This document shows positions 1 through 7,858 of a stretch of 14,934 nucleotides of DNA, piece after piece. Each line of letters starts with the position of its first letter. The first letter of the stretch is position 1. The stretch is from an uncultured Acidobacteriota bacterium (GTDB taxonomy: Bacteria > Acidobacteriota > Thermoanaerobaculia > Gp7-AA8): positions 1 through 14,934 of the forward strand of contig CAMPKJ010000107.1 in NCBI GenBank assembly GCA_946887105.1, read 5' to 3'. The notes below the pieces were generated by a model that was given only the letters and a program-made list of their open reading frames with translations, did no database searches and was not told where the DNA came from. Both the position numbers and the translations under genes were made by a program.

Positions 1-484
1 TCACGAGGCGAACGACGTCGTCGTTGGCTTCATAACGAGTGGCATCCGCCAGCGCGAGCGCCGGAAGCGTCGTATCGGAAATGCGCAGGAGGGCCAGGTC
101 ATCGGCGGCCGACACGCCTTCGATTTCGGCGAGGTGTTCGAGGCCTTTGTAGTCCGTGAGACTGATGGTGCCGGTGCATACCTGCCGATCGCCAAGAACG
201 TGCGCGGCGGTTGCGACGAAGCCCGCCTTGACGACGAAACTCGTACCGGTGTTGACGCCCGCGCCGCAGTCGGCACGCACGTTGAGGATGCTCTGTCGCA
301 GCCGTTGCAACTCCTTCGGATCCACGGCGGAGCGCGACGATTTCTTCGCCGGCACCAGCGATCCCCGGACCATCACGGCATGCGTCCATTGCAGGTCGAC
401 GAAGGCCGCCGTCGAGATCGCGAAACCCATCAGAAAGAGGAAAGCGAGCACGAGAGGGGCGCGCGAATGTTTTGCTTTGGCCAT
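1..484 (-). CDS. Membrane-anchored trypsin-like (S1/DegP-type) serine protease, C-terminal part outside window
   Basis: I translated this frame directly; 161 codons are visible and it is still open at base 1. Residues about 9-29 (APLVLAFLFLMGFAISTAAFV) form one hydrophobic signal anchor after a basic N-terminus, so the rest should be periplasmic. After a linker comes a trypsin-fold start: GTSFVV (80-85), then FVATAAHVL with the catalytic-type His at 95, then DDLALLRI with Asp 129 placed like the acid residue of DegP/HtrA proteases (DIAVLKI). The nucleophile Ser would lie beyond the left edge, so activity cannot be confirmed. Cys73 and Cys103 could pair. The ATG at 484 lies two bases after the tubulin-like gene's stop, with GGAGG at 495-499 ten bases upstream, so it is the last visible gene of the operon. 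It might cleave envelope targets when signalled by its neighbours; that is inference. A catalytically dead homologue remains possible. Confidence 0.8.
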   Translation of the reverse strand, partial: MAKAKHSRAPLVLAFLFLMGFAISTAAFVDLQWTHAVMVRGSLVPAKKSSRSAVDPKELQRLRQSILNVRADCGAGVNTGTSFVVKAGFVATAAHVLGDRQVCTGTISLTDYKGLEHLAEIEGVSAADDLALLRISDTTLPALALADATRYEANDDVVRLV

Positions 485-486
485 GG

Positions 487-3400
487 TCAGCGAGCCTCCA
501 GCGGGTTGTTGCACACCTTGCACGTCGTCCCGGCCGGCACCTCGGAATCGCAGATCGCGCACTGCACCACCGTCAGGACAGCCGTCGCAGCAGGTTCTGC
601 GGCTGCAGCCGTTCGTTCGGGCGCAGGCCGCACCGGTTCGTGAATCGGGATCTTCGGCGAGTCGGCTGGCGCCATTGCAGGCGTCTCCGCATCGAGCTCG
701 TAGCCGCAATTCGGACACGGATAATCGTCCTCATAGCCGCTCCACGTGAAGCACTGTGCGCATTCGATCAAATCGCCGAGCCGCATCTTCTTCCCGCATT
801 TCCAGCAATTCGCAAGATCACTCGGAACGCGCGGCTCGCGGCAATGCGGGCACGGCACCATCTCCGCAAAGTGCGTATTGCATTGCGTGCAGTGACTCGC
901 CCGCTGGTCGACCGGTTTCGCGCACACCACGCAGGGACGCTCGCCGTATTTCTTCGGGGACGCGATTGGCGGCGCGGCGGGCCGCGGCGCTGCGACTTCC
1001 CGCACTGGTTTTTTCTCGAACTTCGTCGCATCGAGGGCGAAGATCTCGCGCCATTCGGCACTCTGATCGACCACCGCGTCTTCCTTGCGCGCCGCATACT
1101 TACCTGCGCTCTTGCAGAACGGCGCGAGAATCGCGGCATACTCCCTGTATGTCAGGTGCTCGGTAATTGTGCGTTTTGTAAGCTTTTCATACTGCTGCAT
1201 GAAACGGTCTCGCTCCGGCGCGACGAGTTGATCGAGCTGTTTGCTGGCTTCATCGAGCACGGCGTATTCCGGCGCGTACTGCGTCACGGTCATGTCGGGA
1301 ATCGCGTCCGTGACCTCGTGCGGCGGATAGACGTGATTCATGTAGAAATCGAGCAGGAGCCTGTAGAGGACGAGCTGCGTGTTGTCGCGAAGGAGCTTGA
1401 TTCGCTTCTCGATTTCCTGGATGAGGTAGCGGCGATGCGATTCGTGCTCGTTGCGCCGGTCGCGATAGAGGAAATCGATAGCATTGGCCTCGCCGCCGAG
1501 GTTCACTTCCTCCATGTGCAGATCGATCATGCGCTTGTAGCTGAACCGGAACGCCAGCTGTCCGGCGTCCGCCGGCCGTGAATGCACGTCGAGCAGTCCC
1601 AGCACCCGCGCAAGCACGAATGCCCGGACCGATTGCGCATACTGCCGCCCCTCGGCCGGCTGCTTCGGAATCAGGTCCCCGAACTGGAAGCGGTTCTTAT
1701 CGGTGTGCAGCTCTTCCTTTTCGGCGAATCCGTTGTAGGCCGCGCGCAGGCCGAGCGGCGCGGTCACGGAGCTCGGGTAGAAAGCGGGAACGCCGGCCAG
1801 CTCGTGATAGAAGACGATCATGCCGCGGTTCTGCTCGCCGAGGCTGAGATATTGCGGAGTGGAGTCGCCGGACGACTGCGCTTTCCCGACGAGATCCTTG
1901 AACTGCTGCACGCGCTGGGGATGAGTGCGGTCATCCAGACCGATCAGCAGCGGGCGCTGTTTGGCATCGACGGGCTGCAATCCGATGTGCTCCAGCCCTT
2001 GCTCGCTCGGCGCGAGCCAGACCTTGGACAACCGGTATGCCTGGGCTACCTTCTCCGCCCGCTCGTGTTCGCCGAGACCGAGCAGAATGCCGAGAGCCTC
2101 CGGCTGTCTCTTCTGCGAAACGATGTGATTGCGGCACTTCGAGAAGATCATGCGTTCGATCGTTTCGGCGGGCGTGCGCTGGATCTTCTCGAGTGCGGCC
2201 GTGACCCGATCGACCTGGAAGACATCCGTCAGGATCGAGCTGCCGACCGTCCGCACCGTCTGGGTCTCGGTCGTGGCGTCGGCGCCGATCCAGGTGCGGT
2301 ACCACTCGTCGACGTCGCCGTCCTTGTAGAGCGTGATGACGAGCTCGGACTTTTCGGGCTTCGAGAAGTACGTCTCTTTCTTCTGCAGGTGCTGGTGGAC
2401 GTGATCGAACCCGCCGATCAATTCGTAATAGCGCCCGAGCAGGCCGTCCGCGCCGGCGTGATCGGGTCCCAGGAACGCATCGAGCTCGTCGCAGATCAGA
2501 CCGCCCCGTTTGGCGATCTGCTTTCCGACCCGGGCCTGGAAGTGGTTGAAGAACGCGCCGCGGTCTTCATCGCCGTCGTCGCCGACCAGCTTCTCGTAAT
2601 CGCGGTGCAGATCAGCGGCGCGGAAAAGAAACTCCGCCTCGTGGCGGCCGACGTCGAGCAGCAGTTGATCGATGGCATTGGTGTAGTACTGCACGCGATC
2701 GCGCCATTGCGGGATTTGCGAATCGAACCACGGCATATAGCGGAAGTTCTCGTTGCGCAGCAGCGCCTTGAAGCCCTGCAGCAACGAGAGCGTGTAATTG
2801 ACGCCGTATTGCGGGTTGTCGGAGAGCTCCGCGGCCTTCGCCTCGATGGCCTCTTTCACGCGCTGCAGAAAGCGGCGCATGTTGTTCTCGAGCTGGCGGA
2901 TGCCGATGCCCCACTCCTCCGGATCTTCGGAGTCCTCATGCGAGAAGAACTGATCGAGCTCCGCCCGGCGCGTGCGCAGGCAGGAGGCTTTTTCACCGTT
3001 CGGCGTGGCCTCCAGCTCGACGCGCAGCGCCTGCGCTTTCTGCCACAGGAAGCTGTCGAACGTGCGGCCGCTGCCGGCGTCGTGGACCATCAGCGCGTCT
3101 TCGATGTCGTTTCGATCGATGACGCCGCCCCCGTCGCGGCGCTCGTATTGTCCCTGAGCGCAGAGCACCTTCTCGTCCGCCAGGAACTTCGTGAAGAGAT
3201 GCTCGAGAGGGTCTTCGACCGCCGTCTTCTTCCAGAAGTCGAGCACTTTCGTGGCCAGGCGGCTCGCGCACGCATTCTGCACGCGCTCCGTCGGAAACGA
3301 GATCGTCGACAGCCCGAACGAACCGAACCGGCAGGGAAACGGATCGCCGACGATGGCCTTGTGCGTGTCGGAATCGGATGCACGGCCGAGGGCGTCGTTG

Positions 3401-4428
3401 AGGAAGTTGTGCGTGTAGATCTTGAGGTTGTATTGCTCGAGGTTGACGCGCGTGGCGCGCTTCATCCCCGCGAACGCGCCGATCGAGTAATCCTGATAGA
3501 GCACCTCGGCCACCATGCGGTACGCGTCGTATTCACCGCCGCCCGAATTGATCGCCAGTCCTTCCTCGTTGCGGCCGTCGATCAGGTAGGTATTCGTGAA
3601 CGGCGGCGGCCCCATGCGATCCGCTTCGTGCGGCGTCCAGTCGGCGATGAACGAATGGCTGAACGTGTAGTGATTGAGCTCCATGAGTGCGGCATACCCG
3701 TTTGCCCGTACACGATCGCCGCCCGCATATCCTGCGAAGAACGACGGCAGAAGGAGGATGCCGAGGCGCTCTGCCTCCTTGAAATACCGTTTGACGAGAA
3801 AACCGGTATCGAGGAACGTCCCGCTCCCGGTCCCGCCGGCCAGGGACGCGACCACGACGACGCGCAGGCGTTTCGGCTCGAATGAGAAGCCGAAGTTTGA
3901 AGCCTGCTGCATGATCGACGCGTCGCTGAGCTCGCGCTTGCATTGTTCGAGGCGGCTGGCGATCTTCTGGTGATTCGTTGCGTCGAAGAAGCCGAGGCGG
4001 CTGGCCAGGCGTACCTGCCCCGCGCCCTCGTGCAGATCGCCGAGGGCGGCGATTTTCGCGTTACTCGGAAACCACCGTTTCACGTTCGGATAATTGCCGA
4101 GGTGGTCGACATAACGTCCCGTGCCGCCGAAGATCGAGAGATCGATCCTTTCGACGTTGCTGAATTTGATTTGCGGATACAGCGGGTCGTCGGCACGTCG
4201 CAGGTCGTATTGTTCCGCGGCGGTATCGTTCTTATCCGTGTCGAGATGCATGAAACGGAGGAACGGCAGGTCGTCGAGCGATCCATACCGTTCCACGACC
4301 ATGCGTCGCAGCCGGAGAAGGATCTCCTTGCCGGTGCCGCCGAGGCCGACGAGGAGCGTCGGCCCGACGGGCGTGGTAGTGAGTTGCGTGTGCGGAAGGC
4401 CTGCTGGCGAGATGGAGTCGAGTCGCAT
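487..4428 (-). CDS. Tubulin/FtsZ-superfamily protein (Tubulin_2-like) with C-terminal zinc-ribbon array
   Basis: This is a 1313-residue protein. Near the N-terminus it has a nucleotide-binding-like GLGGTGKE (28-35), and AGGTGSG at 197-203 fits the tubulin signature [SAG]GGTG[SA]G. Hydrophobic strands precede both, as in the Rossmann-like GTPase core of tubulin and FtsZ. About 800 largely helical residues follow that I cannot assign. The C-terminus carries eight Cys-x-x-Cys pairs: seven-plus Cys pairs are clustered at 1166-1241 (CVVC, CTQC, CPHC, CWKC, CAQC, CPNC) and the last two at 1290-1306 (CAIC, CKVC), after a Pro/Ala-rich linker; together they make four zinc-ribbon units. The protein is several times longer than FtsZ. 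The ATG at 4428 is preceded by AGGAG (4434-4438) five bases upstream. In databases such proteins are usually named tubulin-like domain-containing protein. Filament formation and nucleotide preference are not shown by the sequence. Confidence 0.9.
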   Translation of the reverse strand: MRLDSISPAGLPHTQLTTTPVGPTLLVGLGGTGKEILLRLRRMVVERYGSLDDLPFLRFMHLDTDKNDTAAEQYDLRRADDPLYPQIKFSNVERIDLSIFGGTGRYVDHLGNYPNVKRWFPSNAKIAALGDLHEGAGQVRLASRLGFFDATNHQKIASRLEQCKRELSDASIMQQASNFGFSFEPKRLRVVVVASLAGGTGSGTFLDTGFLVKRYFKEAERLGILLLPSFFAGYAGGDRVRANGYAALMELNHYTFSHSFIADWTPHEADRMGPPPFTNTYLIDGRNEEGLAINSGGGEYDAYRMVAEVLYQDYSIGAFAGMKRATRVNLEQYNLKIYTHNFLNDALGRASDSDTHKAIVGDPFPCRFGSFGLSTISFPTERVQNACASRLATKVLDFWKKTAVEDPLEHLFTKFLADEKVLCAQGQYERRDGGGVIDRNDIEDALMVHDAGSGRTFDSFLWQKAQALRVELEATPNGEKASCLRTRRAELDQFFSHEDSEDPEEWGIGIRQLENNMRRFLQRVKEAIEAKAAELSDNPQYGVNYTLSLLQGFKALLRNENFRYMPWFDSQIPQWRDRVQYYTNAIDQLLLDVGRHEAEFLFRAADLHRDYEKLVGDDGDEDRGAFFNHFQARVGKQIAKRGGLICDELDAFLGPDHAGADGLLGRYYELIGGFDHVHQHLQKKETYFSKPEKSELVITLYKDGDVDEWYRTWIGADATTETQTVRTVGSSILTDVFQVDRVTAALEKIQRTPAETIERMIFSKCRNHIVSQKRQPEALGILLGLGEHERAEKVAQAYRLSKVWLAPSEQGLEHIGLQPVDAKQRPLLIGLDDRTHPQRVQQFKDLVGKAQSSGDSTPQYLSLGEQNRGMIVFYHELAGVPAFYPSSVTAPLGLRAAYNGFAEKEELHTDKNRFQFGDLIPKQPAEGRQYAQSVRAFVLARVLGLLDVHSRPADAGQLAFRFSYKRMIDLHMEEVNLGGEANAIDFLYRDRRNEHESHRRYLIQEIEKRIKLLRDNTQLVLYRLLLDFYMNHVYPPHEVTDAIPDMTVTQYAPEYAVLDEASKQLDQLVAPERDRFMQQYEKLTKRTITEHLTYREYAAILAPFCKSAGKYAARKEDAVVDQSAEWREIFALDATKFEKKPVREVAAPRPAAPPIASPKKYGERPCVVCAKPVDQRASHCTQCNTHFAEMVPCPHCREPRVPSDLANCWKCGKKMRLGDLIECAQCFTWSGYEDDYPCPNCGYELDAETPAMAPADSPKIPIHEPVRPAPERTAAAAEPAATAVLTVVQCAICDSEVPAGTTCKVCNNPLEAR

Positions 4429-4455
4429 CGTTGCTCCTGTAGTGGTGGTTGACGA

Positions 4456-4830
4456 TTACGCCGGCCGGCGCATCAGAAAGACGACGCCCGAGATCAGCCA
4501 CCAGGCGCCGAGAAAGACAGCAGCCCAAGGCAGCCAGCCCCAATAGAAGCCGACGTCGAGGACGAGGTAGAACGAGACGAACAGCCAGGTGAGCGAGTAC
4601 AGCAGGAAGAGCTGCCAGAAAATCGTCTTGCAGACGCCGTCGGGGTAATGACGGAGGAGGAACGGATAGAGAGCCTTGTAGAGGAACGTCCAGATCATCA
4701 CCACCACGAGGGCGATTCCGGCGGCGCGCAACAGGAGATTGTCCGGTTGCTCCATGGCCGGCGCGGCCGTTTCGGCCGCGACATTGAACGTAATGGATAG
4801 AAGTGCAATCAGCGCAAAATGCGATTTCAT
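4456..4830 (-). CDS. Small membrane protein with signal-like N-terminus and three TM segments
   Basis: This 124-residue protein is not one I recognise. It begins MKSHFALIALLSITF..VAAE, a likely signal peptide with a VAA-E cleavage-like site near residue 19. Three hydrophobic spans follow at about 33-55, 69-90 and 99-119, the last two rich in Trp, Phe and Tyr. It ends RRPA, so the positive C-terminus is probably cytoplasmic. I chose the ATG at 4830 because AGGA (4837-4840) lies six bases upstream. The frame is also open to a TTG at 4851, but that start would add seven residues ahead of an otherwise good signal peptide. It sits 22 bases after the vWA gene and 27 before the tubulin-like gene. 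It could tether or stabilise the complex in the inner membrane; no catalytic motif is visible. Confidence 0.8.
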   Translation of the reverse strand: MKSHFALIALLSITFNVAAETAAPAMEQPDNLLLRAAGIALVVVMIWTFLYKALYPFLLRHYPDGVCKTIFWQLFLLYSLTWLFVSFYLVLDVGFYWGWLPWAAVFLGAWWLISGVVFLMRRPA

Positions 4831-4852
4831 GACAGATCCTTTTTCGTGCAAT

Positions 4853-6613
4853 TCAAGGACGGCCGATCCGTGGCGGGCGGCCGGGCAGAGGCGGAGGCGA
4901 GCTGCGGGGACTGGCGGGCGGCGGCGCGGCGCGGGCCGGCGCGGCGCCTTGTTTCGGCCCCTTCGCCTTGCCTCCCCCCTCGGCTTTGATCGTGAGGCGC
5001 CGCGACGTGGTGCCGATCTTCACGTCCCACGTATCGTCATCCTGAACGGCTGTGACAATGACGGACGCGTCGCCGGTCGTCGGCTGAAAGCTGTAGCCCG
5101 CGACGCCGCGCGACAGCCGGCCGATCCGTTTCCCGTCGAATACGACGTCGTGGCGCGCGAGCGGCCTCAATGCGACCACGCGCTCGGCCTCCCGCGTCAA
5201 TGCAATGCGGAACGTCCGCTTGCGGGAGAGCACGTATGCAAGCGCGGCGGCCATGACCGCCAGGACCGCGAGCATCATCAGAAGAATGGCGGTGCGGCTG
5301 CTCCCCGTCCGCAATGTGAAGCTGACGGGAACGCGCGCCGCCGGCACGTTCGGCAAGGTCTTGATGTCTTGAAACGCGAAGGCGCTGCTGGCGCGGTCGA
5401 TCCCGAAAATGCCGGCCATCCGCTGCGGTTCGAGCCGCACGCGTACGTCCCTGAACGACATCCGCACCCAGCCGCCATAGCGAACGCTCGCGCCGCTCCA
5501 CGCCAGACGGAGCCACGCGCCGGGCCGTTTCGGGGAGAACGAGACCGGCTGGCGCGACTGCAGGGTTGCTTTCACGTCGCGCGAGCCGGCCGGCGGAATG
5601 GCCCGGTCGATCTCCGCGCCGAAGGCATCGAAACGGTCGGGGGCAAGCGCCTGCGCTCCGAGATCGCGTTGCGCCCAGTCCTCCGGCTCGAACGGCGATG
5701 CGATCTCGAGCTCGTAATGTCCGGAAGTCACCGTGTGCTGCGTGAGATAGCTGCGGATCGCGCCCTCGACGTCGAGCTGCACGGTCTGCCCTTCCTTGAA
5801 CCACCCTTTATCGTTTTCGGAAAGGACGAGACGGAGGTCGGGATGCAGCGGCGCAATGCGCAGGTCTTTGAGCTTGAGGTATTCACGACCGGGGAAAAGA
5901 TCGTCGCCTCCCCCGTCGCGTCCGGCGTTGCGCAGCAGCCGGAATTTGTTGTCGTAGTACTCGAGCGTGGAAGGCGTGACGTCGTCCGGAGAGATCAACA
6001 TCCCGTACACGGCGATTGCGCCGGCGTGACCGTTCTCCTCGAACGGGTATTTCAGCAAGTGGACGGCGCGAATCTCGCGACGCGAGGCCAGTGCCTCGAA
6101 GAAGGTCTGCACCCCCGCGTCGGGCTGGCCGGCTCCGTCTTCGACGATGTTGTCCGTGATCAGCCAGAGCAGTCCGTTGAAATCGCGGCTGAACGTGTCC
6201 ACGGCCTCGGTGAGGTAGGTGCGATCGCCGGCGTGATCGGGAAAATGACCGATGGCGGTCTGTGCATCGAACGCCGCGACCGGAACGACCTCGTGAACCT
6301 GCCGGATATCCGACGGCGTGAATCGCTGCGTGGACGTGAAAGACCACATGCCGATCGATGCGCCGTCGACGATGGTCTGCTTCCGTGCGAACTCGTCGAG
6401 CCAGGCCACGAAGCGCGGTGACTCGTGGAAGAAGCCGACGCCGAGCCCGGCGCGTGTCTGCCGTTCCGTCGACCCGGGCGGGCGATAGCCCGGATACATG
6501 CTGCCCGAGTTGTCATAGAGGATGCGAACGGGAAGCGGCGCGCCGGGACGGAGCGGCTGCGCCGCGGCCGGGACTGCGAAAAGCACGACCGCTACGAACG
6601 TGCGCAGCCTCAT
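4853..6613 (-). CDS. Signal peptide, vWA domain and single TM protein with cytoplasmic beta-rich tail
   Basis: A 586-residue protein. MRLRTFVAVVLFAVPAAAQ is a clear signal peptide with an AAA-Q site near residue 18. A von Willebrand A fold follows at about 27-210: the metal site (MIDAS) is DNSGS at 34-38, with a Thr at 132 or 135 (RTYLTEA) and Asp154 (LLWLITDN). A less defined beta-rich region spans 240-435. One TM segment is at about 441-462, followed by basic SRKR, which puts the vWA outside and residues 463-586 inside. The inner part is a small beta-rich domain (466-543) and a Pro/Ala-rich tail. The frame is open much further upstream, but the real start is the ATG at 6613, which overlaps the propeller stop as ATGA and has GGGAG (6619-6623) five bases upstream. 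It is likely to bind a metal-coordinated ligand or envelope protein. Confidence 0.9.
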   Translation of the reverse strand: MRLRTFVAVVLFAVPAAAQPLRPGAPLPVRILYDNSGSMYPGYRPPGSTERQTRAGLGVGFFHESPRFVAWLDEFARKQTIVDGASIGMWSFTSTQRFTPSDIRQVHEVVPVAAFDAQTAIGHFPDHAGDRTYLTEAVDTFSRDFNGLLWLITDNIVEDGAGQPDAGVQTFFEALASRREIRAVHLLKYPFEENGHAGAIAVYGMLISPDDVTPSTLEYYDNKFRLLRNAGRDGGGDDLFPGREYLKLKDLRIAPLHPDLRLVLSENDKGWFKEGQTVQLDVEGAIRSYLTQHTVTSGHYELEIASPFEPEDWAQRDLGAQALAPDRFDAFGAEIDRAIPPAGSRDVKATLQSRQPVSFSPKRPGAWLRLAWSGASVRYGGWVRMSFRDVRVRLEPQRMAGIFGIDRASSAFAFQDIKTLPNVPAARVPVSFTLRTGSSRTAILLMMLAVLAVMAAALAYVLSRKRTFRIALTREAERVVALRPLARHDVVFDGKRIGRLSRGVAGYSFQPTTGDASVIVTAVQDDDTWDVKIGTTSRRLTIKAEGGGKAKGPKQGAAPARAAPPPASPRSSPPPLPGRPPRIGRP

Positions 6614-7848
6614 GCGAGCTCCCGCAATTCGACGACCCCGTCGCGGTTTCCGGCGACGATGTAATGTTCGAACGAGGCGATGGCCGTGATCGCGGAGGCA
6701 CCACCGCCGACGAGCCAGGCCTCGTGACGCGGGAATTGCGCGAGGCTGTACACGCGCACGCGGCCGTCCTCCATGCCGATGACAACGGCGGAATTGCGCA
6801 CGATCAGCGGCGAGCCTTTGACGGCACGGTCGTACGGACCGAACACGTCGCGCATGCCCGTGTGCGTCAGGAAAACGCCGGACGAGTCGATGACGGCGAG
6901 CTCGCGGCTCCATTCGTCGTCGGCGGACACGGCGAAGAACTGCGTGTCCTGCAGGAGCGCCTCGTCCACCGATCCGGTCGACGCATCGATGCGGTCGAGG
7001 CGTCGCTCGTCGCCAAAGACGCCGAAGATCGTTCCGCCCGCGAACGCGATCGGATGATCGGGAACCTGCTGCAGCGCCACGTCGCGAGTCACGAGCTCGC
7101 GGTCGTCGAGATGCAGCCGCATCGGCTCGCCGTCGTTCTGCGAGAAGAACGCAACCGTCGATCCCTCGGCCGCAAGCCAGCTCGTACGCATCGCACCGTG
7201 CACGCTCCTCGGCGTGGGACGCGTGAGATTGTCGATGGCCTGGATCTCCCGCCACGAAGGCGACGCAACCGTGACGTACAGCCGCTCGCCGGCCGGCGTC
7301 AGCGCATGAATGGGAGTGCCGCCGAGCGGCACCGTCCACGCGGGACGGACTCGCGGGTGCGCCTGCGTCAACGCGCCCAGCGTGTACGCACTGAGCTGCC
7401 CCGACGCCGCGACATACAACGTGCCGTTGTGAATGCACGGCTGCGCGGTGACCGGCCCCTGAACCTGAAAGCGGCAGATGCTCTTTCCCGCCGCGATGTC
7501 CGCAATCTCGATGGTGCCGTTGTGAGCGATGGCGATCAGATGGCCGTCGCTGGCGAGCAATGCGCGACATTCGTTGCCCAGGTTGAGCGAGAACGCCGAT
7601 TGCTTCGCGAGGTGATCGGTGCCGCAGTCGTGGGGATTGAAGCCGAGGCGCCGCGCGCCTCCGCGATAGCCGGTCCAGTTCGACCGGGGAGCCGCCAGCC
7701 GCTGGCCGCAGGCGCGGCAGAAATTCGCGAACGCGCGATTGCCCGATGCGCACGCGGCACAGTTCCTGAGCGTCCGTCCGCACCGGCAGCGCGTCGCGTT
7801 CGGGGCGGGATTCGCATCACACTTCGGTTCGGAATAGGGACAAGTCAC
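6610..7848 (-). CDS. N-terminal zinc-ribbon plus beta-propeller protein
   Basis: A 412-residue protein without signal peptide or TM segment, so probably cytoplasmic. Cysteines at 3, 10, 21, 23, 30, 33, 44 and 47 make two zinc-ribbon-like units; the second is a clean CxxC..CxxC (CAAC, CRAC). From about residue 85 to the end there are seven or eight repeats of the type 'hydrophobic strand, Gly/Asn/Asp turn, strand', for example HNGTLYVAASGQLSAY, GGTIFGVFG and EDGRVRVYSL, typical of PQQ-like or WD-like beta-propellers. The start is GTG at 7848, supported by GAGGAG (7855-7860) six bases upstream that overlaps the preceding gene's stop. The stop overlaps the vWA start as ATGA. A scaffolding or binding role is likely; I see no active site. 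Exact blade number is uncertain. Confidence 0.85.
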   Translation of the reverse strand: MTCPYSEPKCDANPAPNATRCRCGRTLRNCAACASGNRAFANFCRACGQRLAAPRSNWTGYRGGARRLGFNPHDCGTDHLAKQSAFSLNLGNECRALLASDGHLIAIAHNGTIEIADIAAGKSICRFQVQGPVTAQPCIHNGTLYVAASGQLSAYTLGALTQAHPRVRPAWTVPLGGTPIHALTPAGERLYVTVASPSWREIQAIDNLTRPTPRSVHGAMRTSWLAAEGSTVAFFSQNDGEPMRLHLDDRELVTRDVALQQVPDHPIAFAGGTIFGVFGDERRLDRIDASTGSVDEALLQDTQFFAVSADDEWSRELAVIDSSGVFLTHTGMRDVFGPYDRAVKGSPLIVRNSAVVIGMEDGRVRVYSLAQFPRHEAWLVGGGASAITAIASFEHYIVAGNRDGVVELRELA

Positions 7849-7858
7849 GCTGTTCTCC

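Noticed and set aside
1..276. A 91-codon minus-strand frame and a 96-codon frame (99-389) at the left edge
   Set aside because: Both are Arg/Ser/Thr-rich shadows of the protease frame, which alone has a signal anchor and catalytic-type motifs.
1582..3885. A 767-codon open frame on the plus strand opposite the tubulin-like gene
   Set aside because: Its protein is Arg/Ala/Val/Leu-rich with no domain pattern, and it lies antisense to a frame with clear tubulin and zinc-ribbon motifs. In GC-rich genomes the frame opposite a real gene is often open over long distances.
4429..4455. A possible internal promoter or terminator in the largest gap
   Set aside because: The gap is only 27 bases, holds the AGGAG ribosome site of the tubulin-like gene and shows no stem-loop or T-run.
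4739..6421. A 560-codon plus-strand open frame opposite the small membrane protein and vWA genes
   Set aside because: Composition is low in hydrophobic-strand pattern and rich in Arg, Gly and Asp; it is the antisense shadow of the vWA frame.
6614..7783. A 390-residue N-terminal extension of the vWA protein
   Set aside because: It is the propeller gene read in another frame, Arg/Ser-rich, and it would precede a perfectly placed signal peptide that starts at 6613.
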